The position numbers were made by a program, and so were the translations under genes. From Bacteroides sp. (GTDB lineage Bacteria; Bacteroidota; Bacteroidia; Bacteroidales; Bacteroidaceae): a stretch of DNA of 64,000 nt. The notes beneath the pieces are model-generated. The model searched no databases. It was not told where the DNA came from and saw nothing but the letters and a program-made list of their open reading frames with translations. Of this stretch, positions 30,987-40,786 are shown piece after piece. Numbering within the stretch: position 1 is the stretch's first letter; the number at the start of each line of letters is the position of its first letter. The DNA lies in contig NZ_JAQVBV010000014.1 of NCBI RefSeq assembly GCF_028690125.1, positions 61,830 to 125,829 on the forward strand. Direction: 5' to 3'.

Positions 30987-31060
30987 CATCCTGATCGTAG
31001 TGAAGAACCTACTCTCTACGTGTTTATAAAAAGAAGAAATTCTTCACTATGATCAGAATG
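30987..31060. repeat. Inverted repeat, ~21-bp arms
   Basis: CATCCTGATCGTAGTGAAGAA .. TTCTTCACTATGATCAGAATG. Confidence 0.85.
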
Positions 31061-31105
31061 ACAAATACCGATCATATTAATATAAGTAAAGTCTTAAATT
31101 ACAAG

Positions 31106-31519
31106 ATGAAAGGGAAGAAGAAACTTATAATAACGTTACTGTTCTTTATCAACATTATCATGTTGGTAGCAGCCGTTTTTCCCCATCATCATCATCCTGA
31201 TGGAATGATTTGCATGAAGCAAGACCTGCCGATAGAGCAACAATGTCCCATGCATCACCATCATCACCCGGAAAACGATTCTTGCTGTCATAGCGAATGT
31301 ATGACGCATTTCCAGTCTCCAACTCCATCCTCACACATTCATAGTGGCCCGGATTATATCCTCATAGCCACCTTGTTCACGGATGACATTATCGAACATT
31401 TACTGCGACCGTTGGAGAAACGAGTCAAGAACTACTTTGATTACCGGGATTCTTTGCACGGTACGAATATCCCTCGTGCCTTCTCACTTCGCGCCCCTCC
31501 CTACTCTGTTTTTGCATAA
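31106..31519 (+). CDS. Small His/Cys-rich membrane-anchored protein (DUF6769-like)
   Basis: N-terminal TM then VFPHHHHPDGMICM..CPMHHHHHPENDSCCHSECMTH; upstream of the RND efflux operon. Start moved from 31049, which lies in an inverted repeat. Confidence 0.75.
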   Translation: MKGKKKLIITLLFFINIIMLVAAVFPHHHHPDGMICMKQDLPIEQQCPMHHHHHPENDSCCHSECMTHFQSPTPSSHIHSGPDYILIATLFTDDIIEHLLRPLEKRVKNYFDYRDSLHGTNIPRAFSLRAPPYSVFA

Positions 31520-31556
31520 TCTAATGTATGCAATCAAGTTGCATACCCCTTTGAAT

Positions 31557-31564
31557 TATCTTTG
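31557..31564 (+). promoter_or_regulatory. Bacteroides -7 element TATCTTTG upstream of the CusB-like gene
   Basis: TAnnTTTG match 40 bp before the ATG at 31604, just after a palindrome. Confidence 0.65.
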
Positions 31565-31603
31565 CGAAAAACAAAAACAGAATTTAGTAGGAAAACAACA
31601 TTT

Positions 31604-32851
31604 ATGAAGAATCTTATTTTTATAGGAATCTTGGGTTTAATTACCCTGGGTTCATGCAATAGTAAAGGACATGAAGGACATGACCACGAAGCCACTACAC
31701 ATAACCATGAAACAGAAGGACATGACCACGAAACAGAAAAGCATGATCATGAAGGTGAATGTAGCGGTGAACATAACCACGGCGAAGCAACTGATGAAAA
31801 GCCCCAAAGTGAAGCAGCCGAAGGACACGGTGACGAAATCATTCTTCCGAAAGCAAAAGCAGAAGCAGCAGGTGTAAAATCAAACATCATCGAACCGGCT
31901 CCTTTCCAACAAGTTATTAAAACCAGCGGACAGGTACTAGCAGCACAAGGAGACGAATCTGTTGCAGTAGCAACCGTTGCCGGAGTAGTTTCTTTCCGTG
32001 GTAAAGTAACTGAAGGAATGGCTATCGGAAAAGGAAATGCATTAGTTACCATCTCTTCCAACAATATAGCAGATGGTGATCCTGTTCAGCGTGCACGTAT
32101 CGCATACGAAGTATCCAAAAAAGAATACGAACGTATGAAGGCACTTATCAAAAACAAAATTGTATCAGACAAAGAGTTTGCACAAGCCGAACAAAATTAT
32201 GAAAATGCCCGTATCAGTTATGAAGCACTAGCCAAGAACCATTCGGCAGGTGGTCAGAATATTCCTTCGCCTATTTCGGGATATGTAAAAAGCGTTTTAG
32301 TGAAAGAAGGCGATTACGTAACGATCGGACAGCCTTTGGTAAGTGTTACACAAAACCGTCGTCTTTTCCTTCGTGCCGAAGTGTCAGAAAGATACTATCC
32401 GTATTTGCACACCATTACATCTGCCAATTTCCAGACTCCTTATAATAATCAGGTATATGAGTTGCAACAATTGGGCGGCAAACTGCTGTCGTTTGGTAAG
32501 GCCTCAGGAGACAATTCATTTTATGTCCCCGTAACCTTCGAATTTGACAACAAAGGAGATATCATTCCCGGAGCATTTATTGAAGTATATCTGCTTTCTT
32601 CTCCGATAGAGAATGTAATTTCTATTCCCCGCACAGCTCTGACCGAAGAACAAGGAATATTCTATGTATATCTACAATTGGATGAAGAAGGCTATAAAAA
32701 ACAGGAAGTTACCATAGGAGCTGACAATGGAAAAAGTGTACAAGTACTGACCGGATTGAAAGCGGGCGACCGCGTAGTGACTGAAGGTGCTTATCAAGTA
32801 CGACTGGCAAGTGCAAGTAATGCTATACCGGCCCACAGCCACGAGCATTAA
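31604..32851 (+). CDS. Heavy-metal RND efflux periplasmic adaptor (CusB/CzcB-like), His-rich N-terminus
   Basis: Lipobox LGSCN; GHEGHDHEATTHNHETEGHDHETEKHDHEGE; adaptor motifs IPSPISGYVKSVLVKEGDYVTIGQPLVSV; C-terminal HSHEH. Confidence 0.94.
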   Translation: MKNLIFIGILGLITLGSCNSKGHEGHDHEATTHNHETEGHDHETEKHDHEGECSGEHNHGEATDEKPQSEAAEGHGDEIILPKAKAEAAGVKSNIIEPAPFQQVIKTSGQVLAAQGDESVAVATVAGVVSFRGKVTEGMAIGKGNALVTISSNNIADGDPVQRARIAYEVSKKEYERMKALIKNKIVSDKEFAQAEQNYENARISYEALAKNHSAGGQNIPSPISGYVKSVLVKEGDYVTIGQPLVSVTQNRRLFLRAEVSERYYPYLHTITSANFQTPYNNQVYELQQLGGKLLSFGKASGDNSFYVPVTFEFDNKGDIIPGAFIEVYLLSSPIENVISIPRTALTEEQGIFYVYLQLDEEGYKKQEVTIGADNGKSVQVLTGLKAGDRVVTEGAYQVRLASASNAIPAHSHEH

Positions 32852-32961
32852 GAGTAATTGTATTTGATTCAACAAATCAATGTGAAATTAAATCATAACC
32901 ATTAATTAATAAAATAATCCTTTCCCTTCTTTTAAAAAGAGTAAGGTGAGGTTCATATAAT

Positions 32962-35900
32962 ATGCTAAATAAAATAATACATTACTCCCTTCACAATCGT
33001 TTGGTTGTGCTCTGTGCGGCTATCCTTCTGCTAATCGCAGGAACATATACCGCCATGAATACGGAAGTAGACGTATTCCCCGACCTCAATGCACCAACGG
33101 TAGTCATCATGACCGAAGCCAATGGCATGGCAGCCGAGGAGGTGGAACAACTTGTTACTTTCCCTGTTGAAACAGCAGTAAACGGAGCTACCGGAGTACG
33201 CCGCGTACGCTCATCTTCTACGAATGGTTTTTCCGTGGTATGGGTAGAATTTGACTGGGGAACAGATATTTATCTGGCACGCCAGATTGTAAGCGAAAAA
33301 CTGGCCGTAGTGAGTGAATCACTCCCGGTCAATGTAGGTAAACCAACACTTGGCCCGCAATCTTCTATTTTAGGAGAAATGCTCATTGTCGGTCTGACCG
33401 CCGATTCAACTTCGATGCTCGATCTACGTACGATTGCCGATTGGACTATCCGTCCGAGACTACTATCTACAGGAGGTGTAGCACAGGTAGCTGTATTAGG
33501 TGGAGACATCAAAGAATATCAGATACAACTTGACCCTGAACGGATGCGGCACTACGGCATTTCCATGGGTGAAGTGATGACCGTAACTCAGGATATGAAT
33601 CTGAACGCCAATGGTGGAGTGCTCTATGAATTCGGTAATGAATATATTGTACGTGGAGTACTTTCAACCACCCAAATTGAGCAATTAGGAAAAGCCGTGG
33701 TGAAAACAGTAAACAGTTTTCCCGTTACTTTAGAAGATATTGCCAATGTTGTTATTGGTCCGAAAGCCCCGAAACTGGGAACAGCTTCGGAACGTGGGAA
33801 AACTGCTGTACTAATGACAGTTACCAAGCAACCTGCCACCAGCACACTGGAGCTGACAGATAAACTGGAAACTTCATTGAAGGATCTACAAAAGAACCTG
33901 CCACCTGATGTTAAAGTATCAACCGATATATTCCGCCAAAGCCGTTTCATCGAGAGTTCCATAGGAAACGTGAAGAAATCGCTTTATGAAGGTGGTATCT
34001 TTGTTGTTATCGTATTGTTCTTATTTCTGGCAAATGTACGTACTACTCTTATTTCATTGGTAACACTGCCACTCTCTCTTCTCGTCTCCATACTGACATT
34101 ACATTTTATGGGAATGACCATCAATACGATGAGCTTGGGAGGTATGGCTATTGCAATCGGCTCACTGGTAGACGATGCCATTGTCGATGTGGAAAACGTA
34201 TACAAACGCTTAAGGGAGAATCGGTTGAAGCCGGAAGCTGAACGACTTAGTACGCTTGAAGTCGTATTTAATGCTTCCAAAGAGGTACGTATGCCTATTC
34301 TGAACTCGACACTTATTATTGTAGTAAGTTTTGTTCCGTTATTCTTCCTCAGCGGTATGGAGGGTCGTATGTTAGTTCCACTGGGTATCGCCTTCATTGT
34401 AGCATTATTTGCTTCTACAGTGGTAGCCTTGACATTGACTCCGGTACTTTGTTCGTATCTGCTAGGCAATAAAAAGACAAACAACGAAATGAAGGAATCC
34501 TTTGTAGCACGTTGGATGAAAGGTGTCTATGAAAAAGCATTAACATGGGTACTGAAACACAAACGAATTACGTTAGGTAGTACCATTGCCCTCTTCCTGG
34601 TTGCTTTGGGGTTGTTCTTCACGCTCGGACGCAGTTTCCTTCCTTCTTTCAATGAAGGTTCATTGACCATCAATATCAGTTCTCTGCCAGGTATTTCTCT
34701 GGAAGAAAGCAACAAGATGGGACATCGTGCCGAAGAATTACTGCTAAGTATACCTGAAATTCAGACGGTTGCCCGTAAAACGGGACGTGCCGAACTGGAC
34801 GAACACGCACTTGGAGTAAACGTATCGGAAATCGAAGCACCATTTGAATTAAAAGACCGTTCAAGAAGCGAATTGGTTGCCGAAGTACGAGAGAAACTAA
34901 ATACACTGACCGGAGCGAATATCGAAATCGGACAGCCGATTAGCCACCGTATCGACGCAATGTTGTCCGGAACAAAAGCAAATATTGCCATTAAACTGTT
35001 TGGCGACGATCTGAACAAAATGTTCTCACTCGGTAATCAGATTAAAAGCACAATCAGTGATATTCCCGGCATTGCCGACCTTAATGTAGAACAACAGATA
35101 GAACGTCCTCAGTTGAAGATTCAGCCTAAACGGGAGATTTTGGCAAAATATGGTATCACATTGCCCGAGTTTTCAGAATACGTAAATGTAGCACTCGCCG
35201 GAAAAGTAATCTCTCAAGTATACGAACAGGGGAAGAGCTTCGACCTTATCGTAAAAGTAAAAGATGATGCGCGCGACGAAATGGAGAAGATTCGTAACCT
35301 GATGATAGATACTAATGACGGACGCAAAGTTCCTTTAAACTATGTAGCCGATGTAGTATCTGCAATGGGACCGAATACTATTAACCGTGAAAATGTGAAA
35401 CGGAAAATTGTGATTTCTGCCAATGTTGCCGACCGTGACCTCCGCAGTGTAGTGAATGACATTCAGCAACAGATAGATACTTCCATTAAACTACCTGAAG
35501 GATACCACATCGAATATGGCGGTCAGTTTGAGAGCGAACAAGCTGCAAGCCGGACGTTGGCATTGACTTCCTTTATCAGCATTGTAGTGATATTCTTGTT
35601 ACTCTACCACGAGTTCCGCAGCGTCAAGGAATCCGGAGTAATCTTACTAAACTTACCGCTTGCATTGATCGGCGGTGTATTCGCACTACTTATTACTACA
35701 GGAGAAGTAAGTATCCCTGCTATCATCGGATTTATCTCCCTGTTCGGTATTGCTACTCGTAATGGTATGCTACTCATCAGCCACTACAACCATCTGCAAA
35801 AAGAAGAAGGTCTGGGTGTATACGATAGTGTGATCCAGGGTTCACTTGACCGTTTGAATCCTATTCTGATGACGGCATTATCTTCTGCTTTAGCTTTAAT

Positions 35901-36057
35901 TCCATTAGCATTGGGAGGCGATCTTCCGGGTAATGAGATTCAAAGTCCGATGGCTAAAGTAATTCTGGGTGGATTATTAACCTCTACTTTCCTGAACGGA
36001 TTCATTGTTCCGATTGTTTATCTGATGATGCACCGAAAAGAAAATAGAACGAATTAA
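32962..36057 (+). CDS. Heavy-metal RND transporter, CusA/CzcA family
   Basis: 1031 aa; FPDLNAPTVVIMTEANGMAAEEVEQLVTFPVETAVNGATGV; SLGGMAIAIGSLVDDAIVDVENVYKRL. Confidence 0.97.
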   Translation: MLNKIIHYSLHNRLVVLCAAILLLIAGTYTAMNTEVDVFPDLNAPTVVIMTEANGMAAEEVEQLVTFPVETAVNGATGVRRVRSSSTNGFSVVWVEFDWGTDIYLARQIVSEKLAVVSESLPVNVGKPTLGPQSSILGEMLIVGLTADSTSMLDLRTIADWTIRPRLLSTGGVAQVAVLGGDIKEYQIQLDPERMRHYGISMGEVMTVTQDMNLNANGGVLYEFGNEYIVRGVLSTTQIEQLGKAVVKTVNSFPVTLEDIANVVIGPKAPKLGTASERGKTAVLMTVTKQPATSTLELTDKLETSLKDLQKNLPPDVKVSTDIFRQSRFIESSIGNVKKSLYEGGIFVVIVLFLFLANVRTTLISLVTLPLSLLVSILTLHFMGMTINTMSLGGMAIAIGSLVDDAIVDVENVYKRLRENRLKPEAERLSTLEVVFNASKEVRMPILNSTLIIVVSFVPLFFLSGMEGRMLVPLGIAFIVALFASTVVALTLTPVLCSYLLGNKKTNNEMKESFVARWMKGVYEKALTWVLKHKRITLGSTIALFLVALGLFFTLGRSFLPSFNEGSLTINISSLPGISLEESNKMGHRAEELLLSIPEIQTVARKTGRAELDEHALGVNVSEIEAPFELKDRSRSELVAEVREKLNTLTGANIEIGQPISHRIDAMLSGTKANIAIKLFGDDLNKMFSLGNQIKSTISDIPGIADLNVEQQIERPQLKIQPKREILAKYGITLPEFSEYVNVALAGKVISQVYEQGKSFDLIVKVKDDARDEMEKIRNLMIDTNDGRKVPLNYVADVVSAMGPNTINRENVKRKIVISANVADRDLRSVVNDIQQQIDTSIKLPEGYHIEYGGQFESEQAASRTLALTSFISIVVIFLLLYHEFRSVKESGVILLNLPLALIGGVFALLITTGEVSIPAIIGFISLFGIATRNGMLLISHYNHLQKEEGLGVYDSVIQGSLDRLNPILMTALSSALALIPLALGGDLPGNEIQSPMAKVILGGLLTSTFLNGFIVPIVYLMMHRKENRTN

Positions 36058-36070
36058 TAAAAAGAAAAAT

Positions 36071-37252
36071 ATGAAACGAATCATTATCATAAGCTCTGTA
36101 CTTCTCGCCTTAACGGGCGGAGTACAAGCTCAAAATGGAATCGATCAGGTATTGCGTACTATTGAAACCAACAATAAAGGGTTACAGGCTAACGCACAAC
36201 TGATCGCTTCGCAAAAACTGGAAGCTAAAACAGCAAACAATTTAGCCGATCCCACACTGTCATATGCTCACCTATGGGGAGCCAAAGATAAAACCGAAAC
36301 AATTGGCGAACTTGTAATCTCACAAAGCTTCGATTTTCCAAGTCTTTACGTAACCCGTAATAAGCTGAACCGTCTCAAATCAGGAGCCTTCGACAGTCAA
36401 GCGGATGTTTTCCGCCAAGAGATGTTGTTGCAGGCCAAAGAGATTTGTCTGGACATCATCATGTTACGCCAGCAAAAACAAATTCTGGAAGAACGACTTC
36501 GTAATGCAAAAGGTTTATCCGAAATGTATGCCAAACGTCTGCAAACAGGAGATGCCAATGCTATTGAAACAAATAAGATCAATCTGGAATTACTGAATGT
36601 CCGTACGGAAACATCTTTAAATGAGACTACCCTGCGTAACAAATTACAAGAACTAAATGCATTGAATGGTAACACTCCTGTCGTCTTTGAAGAAACACAG
36701 TATCCGGCAACACCTCTTCCCGCTGATTATCAAATACTCAAATCGGAAGTCATAGCTGGAGACCGCACTCTATTGGCACTCGGTAATGAAAGCTTGGTAG
36801 CCCGTAAACAGATTTCAGTCAATAGATCTCAGTGGTTACCCAAATTGGAATTAGGATATCGTCGGAATACGGAAACAGGAACTCCTTTCAACGGGGTAGT
36901 TGTAGGTTTTTCCTTCCCACTTTTTGAAAACCGGAATAAAGTAAAAGTAGCCAAGGCCCAAGCATTAAATATTGATTTGCAAAAACAGAATGCCACTCTT
37001 CAGGTAGAATCGGAATTGACACAACTCTATCGGGAAGCTCAAACGCTCCATTCTTCAATGGAAGAATACCAAAAGACCTTCCAGTCACAACAAGACCTTG
37101 AACTCTTGAAAGAAGCATTAACCGGAGGTCAAATCAGCATGATTGAGTATTTTGTTGAAGTCTCAGTGCTTTATCAAAGCCATCTGAATTATCTTCAGTT
37201 AGAGAATCAATATCAGAAAGCTATGGCACGGATTTACAAAAGCAAATTATAA
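36071..37252 (+). CDS. TolC family outer membrane efflux protein
   Basis: Signal peptide plus paired helical repeats; directly downstream of CusA-like gene. Confidence 0.92.
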   Translation: MKRIIIISSVLLALTGGVQAQNGIDQVLRTIETNNKGLQANAQLIASQKLEAKTANNLADPTLSYAHLWGAKDKTETIGELVISQSFDFPSLYVTRNKLNRLKSGAFDSQADVFRQEMLLQAKEICLDIIMLRQQKQILEERLRNAKGLSEMYAKRLQTGDANAIETNKINLELLNVRTETSLNETTLRNKLQELNALNGNTPVVFEETQYPATPLPADYQILKSEVIAGDRTLLALGNESLVARKQISVNRSQWLPKLELGYRRNTETGTPFNGVVVGFSFPLFENRNKVKVAKAQALNIDLQKQNATLQVESELTQLYREAQTLHSSMEEYQKTFQSQQDLELLKEALTGGQISMIEYFVEVSVLYQSHLNYLQLENQYQKAMARIYKSKL

Positions 37253-37606
37253 TAAGTACGAGAGGTTCTTGTTCATATTTGGTGGTAAGTTTTTCTTCGC
37301 TCATTTATCTAACTCAATTGATGCCTGTTTTTTCTTATCAAAGCAAGCAAAAAGGAATAATTATCAACTTGGAAATAAAGAGATAAAAAATTTACCACCA
37401 AATTTTAAAAGAGCCGCACGGGGTCTAAATAAGTGTAAATAAGTATATATAATGCAAGATCATCTTTCTGTTATTCAGATGACCGCAAGGAAAAAGAATC
37501 TCTTTTTTAGAGTATATTGCAGGAGGAAATCCTTCAACAACAAGCTGATGATTCCTTTTCAAGATATATTAAACAATTACTTAAATATCCCTGCAAACAA
37601 CTTTAT

Positions 37607-37682
37607 AAAGGCACGAATTATACGGAAGGCACGTTTTTTGATTAATGAAAGCCGTGAAATCCGCACAATCCGTGCCTTCTAA
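37607..37682. repeat. Imperfect intergenic inverted repeat related to those at 11387 and 28565
   Basis: AAAGGCACGAATTATACGGAAGGCACG .. CGTGAAATCCGCACAATCCGTGCCTTCT. Confidence 0.7.
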
Positions 37683-37773
37683 AATTAATTGTATAAACTA
37701 ATTCTGACGATATACTTACACCCATTGAAGTTCTTTAATACACCTGTCAGCATCTAATATAAGACTTTCCAGG

Positions 37774-37896
37774 GCTTATTATAGCCTATAATTGTGCCAC
37801 CTCATTGGCACAACTATGCCATCCCACTGACACAACTGTGCTACCCTATTGGCACAACTCTGCCAATACGATGGCACAAACTATTCCTATAATAGC
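37774..37896. repeat. Tandem array of four ~22-bp hairpin units (TGTGCCA..TGGCACA) flanked by outer inverted arms
   Basis: Units TTGTGCCACCTCATTGGCACAAC / TATGCCATCCCACTGACACAAC / TGTGCTACCCTATTGGCACAAC / TCTGCCAATACGATGGCACAAAC at 37792-37881; flanks GCTTATTATAG and CTATAATAGC. Confidence 0.85.
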
Positions 37897-37959
37897 TGAT
37901 AAAATCTTCTAATAGACAGACAAATTTCATCTGTCAGAAAGAAAAATACTGCCAAGGGA

Positions 37960-39402
37960 CTATAGCGTCTTCACCTCTTCCGGCAAATATCCGCTACGAA
38001 TACGCCACTCCTGAGGATAAAGATTATTGGCACGATTGCCGATATTTTTCACGAATCCCAAAGGAACGTTTCTGTAAGTAAGAAGAATATAACCGCGAAA
38101 AGCTGTCACCGGTAAGGTTATGGCCTCTTTCCGCAAATATGCGATGGCTTGTTGGTAAGTTATTTCCTCTGTAGTGAAAGCCTCTTGCCGAAAGATGGAA
38201 GTACTCATCGCCAAAGCATGAGCCGGAATCAAATCTTTACCCTTCACTTCCCCTATACGAACTCCAGCCTGAATCACTCGCAAGGATTGCTTCATAGCCA
38301 CCAGCTCGTCAGCAAACAAACGGGGAAATACCTGAATCTCATTTCCTTCCGCTAATAATAGGTAGGTATCAGAAACCCCTTCATTTAGCCAACCATTGGC
38401 CATAACCAGATTCTCTTTAGAGACAAGAGAAGCAGAAGCCCCCCCTTTTTTTTCTTTCTTTTTTGAGTTCTTTCCCGTTACAGTGATATAATCAACATCC
38501 ACTTCACTTTCTGTTATCGGCTTGCGTAACGCAGCTAAAAAGAAACCTTCCCCTTTTGTTTTATGAGGTAAAAAATGATATACAGGCATATGATCCTCGT
38601 TCAACAGATTACTAGTAATATTCCATTCTTCCCGAATATTTAAAGACAACAGCTCTGCTCCCAATTCTTCCCGAATCCAACATACATTTTCTTCGTCTTC
38701 TTTCGTATTGTAAGTACAAGTACTATAAACTAATATACCACCCGGTTTCAAACAAGACCATATATCTCCGATGATACGGCGTTGGCGTTGCCAACATATC
38801 TCGACATTCTCCGGACTCCATTCCTCAACAGCTACCGGATCTTTCCGAAACATTCCTTCACCGGAACAAGGGACATCAGCCAGGATAACATCAAAAAATG
38901 AAGGTAGCTTTTGAAAATCAGCCGGATCATTATTGGTTACAACAACATCCGGATTACCCCACTTCGTCAGATTCTCCGCCAGAATCTGCGAACGGTTCCG
39001 AATCACTTCATTGGCAACTAACAGACTACCTTGGGGTAGTACACTACGGGCATGAGTAGATTTTCCCCCGGGTGCAGCACAAAGGTCCAACATGATTACC
39101 GGCTCTTTGACATATTGACGAATTACCTGTTCTACAAACATGGAAGATGCCTCCTGCACGTAGTAACATCCGGCATGGAATAAAGGATCAAACGTAAAAG
39201 TCAAACGTTCATCAAGATAATATCCCTCGGAAGCCCACAGAACTTTATTTAATAGCGATTTCTCACTATCCATTTTCCATTTCACATTGTTCAAACGGAT
39301 GCTGACAGGTGATTCCTGTTGCAGCGAATCAGCAAACATTTCATATTCTTCATTGCCTAGCAGAGCACGAGTATAATCGATAAAAGAAGCAGGTAAATTC
39401 AT
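37960..39402 (-). CDS. rRNA cytosine-C5-methyltransferase (NOL1/NOP2/Sun, RsmF-like)
   Basis: DLCAAPGGKSTHARSVLPQGSLLVANEV, DVPCSGEGMFRKDP, LVYSTCTYNTKEDEENV. Confidence 0.94.
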   Translation of the reverse strand: MNLPASFIDYTRALLGNEEYEMFADSLQQESPVSIRLNNVKWKMDSEKSLLNKVLWASEGYYLDERLTFTFDPLFHAGCYYVQEASSMFVEQVIRQYVKEPVIMLDLCAAPGGKSTHARSVLPQGSLLVANEVIRNRSQILAENLTKWGNPDVVVTNNDPADFQKLPSFFDVILADVPCSGEGMFRKDPVAVEEWSPENVEICWQRQRRIIGDIWSCLKPGGILVYSTCTYNTKEDEENVCWIREELGAELLSLNIREEWNITSNLLNEDHMPVYHFLPHKTKGEGFFLAALRKPITESEVDVDYITVTGKNSKKKEKKGGASASLVSKENLVMANGWLNEGVSDTYLLLAEGNEIQVFPRLFADELVAMKQSLRVIQAGVRIGEVKGKDLIPAHALAMSTSIFRQEAFTTEEITYQQAIAYLRKEAITLPVTAFRGYILLTYRNVPLGFVKNIGNRANNLYPQEWRIRSGYLPEEVKTL

Positions 39403-39510
39403 GTTTCAGTTGTTAATCTCTGCAAATATCAAAAATATTTCGTCTCTTTGCAACTTTCCATAATACTAACTACGTCTAACGATCAAAGAAACTCTTTAAA
39501 ACATTATAAT

Positions 39511-40257
39511 ATGAAACGAATTCTAATTTCTTTAGTGGTCATACTGACTCTTTTCTCTTTGACCAACGCTCAACAAAACAGTACTGTAATTGCTAATACG
39601 GATACCGTCAATACTGCTGTAACCGTAATAGGTGCAGCCGATGCTGACGCAGACTCTTCTAATATCAATACAGCAAATGCCGGAATTGATACAATTACCA
39701 ACACTCTTGTATCCACCACCCAAGATGCTCTTGAGAAAGGAATAATAGTTGCCATTATTAGTATTATAGCAGTATTCGGCCTTCCTGTATTTGTTTTATT
39801 CATCATATTCTTTTTCCGATACAAAAACAGAAAATCCCGTTATCATCTCGTAGAACAAGCTATTGCTGCAGGGGTACCTATTCCTGAAAATCTCATCAAT
39901 GAAAACAAGCCGTCCGACCCATGTGCCACAGGCATAAAAAACACCTTCACAGGCATTGGACTTTTTGTCTTTCTTTGGGCTATCACCGGCGAATTCTCTA
40001 TTGGAGCAATCGGATTACTGGTTATGTTCATGGGAATTGGAAAATGGCTGATCGGTTATAAACAACAAAAGGAACAAAAAAACGTTTCTCACCAAATAAT
40101 AAAAAAAGACATTATCATAGAAGAAACAGATAAAAACAGCAACAACAATAATCAAAGCGATATTCAAACGGAGAATCCGGAAGTAGACAGTCCAAAGAAC
40201 AATATTACTGAAGAAAATAACATTAAGAATAACATAAACAATGAGTCAGCTCAATGA
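39511..40257 (+). CDS. Membrane protein, DUF6249-like
   Basis: Signal peptide (MKRILISLVVILTLFSLTNAQQ), TM segment, YHLVEQAIAAGVPIPENLI, two more TM, Asn-rich tail. Confidence 0.75.
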   Translation: MKRILISLVVILTLFSLTNAQQNSTVIANTDTVNTAVTVIGAADADADSSNINTANAGIDTITNTLVSTTQDALEKGIIVAIISIIAVFGLPVFVLFIIFFFRYKNRKSRYHLVEQAIAAGVPIPENLINENKPSDPCATGIKNTFTGIGLFVFLWAITGEFSIGAIGLLVMFMGIGKWLIGYKQQKEQKNVSHQIIKKDIIIEETDKNSNNNNQSDIQTENPEVDSPKNNITEENNIKNNINNESAQ

Positions 40258-40786
40258 TCTATCACTGGTAGCGCAAGTTTTGGTGTTGAAAAACACCAAA
40301 GCCTTCGACCAGTTAGTGCAAAAATATCAATCGCCCATAAGGCGCTTTTTCTTGCATCTAACTTGTGGTGATAGAGAGTTGAGCGACGATTTAGCACAAG
40401 ATACATTCATCAAAGCTTATACAAACCTCGCATCATTCCGAAATTTATCAAATTTCTCTACATGGCTATATCGTATTGCTTATAATGTATTTTATGATTA
40501 TATTCGCAGCCGGAAAGAGACTGCAGATCTGGAAACCCGAGAGATAGATGCTATGAACTGTACCGAACAAGAAAATATAGGTCAGAAAATGGATATTTAT
40601 CGATCACTTAAAGTACTCAAAGCAGTGGAACGCACTTGCATTACGCTATTCTTTATGGAAGATATAAGTATTGACAAGATAGCAGGTATTATGGGAATAC
40701 CGGCAGGAACTGTAAAAAGTCACCTTTCGCGTGGAAAAGAGAAATTAGCTATTTACTTAAAACAAAATGGGTATGGCAGAAATTGA
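40241..40786 (+). CDS. ECF RNA polymerase sigma factor (sigma-70 family)
   Basis: Region 2 DDLAQDTFIKAYTNLASFRNLSNFSTWLYRIAYNVFYDYIR; region 4 DKIAGIMGIPAGTVKSHLSRGKEKL. Confidence 0.94.
   Translation: MSQLNDLSLVAQVLVLKNTKAFDQLVQKYQSPIRRFFLHLTCGDRELSDDLAQDTFIKAYTNLASFRNLSNFSTWLYRIAYNVFYDYIRSRKETADLETREIDAMNCTEQENIGQKMDIYRSLKVLKAVERTCITLFFMEDISIDKIAGIMGIPAGTVKSHLSRGKEKLAIYLKQNGYGRN

Noticed and set aside
37452-37682. 76-aa ORF in the gap after the efflux operon
   Set aside because: Its 3' half is the palindromic element at 37607-37682; composition is not protein-like.
37774-37896. CRISPR array
   Set aside because: Only four degenerate 22-bp units with no spacers of regular length and no cas genes in the window.
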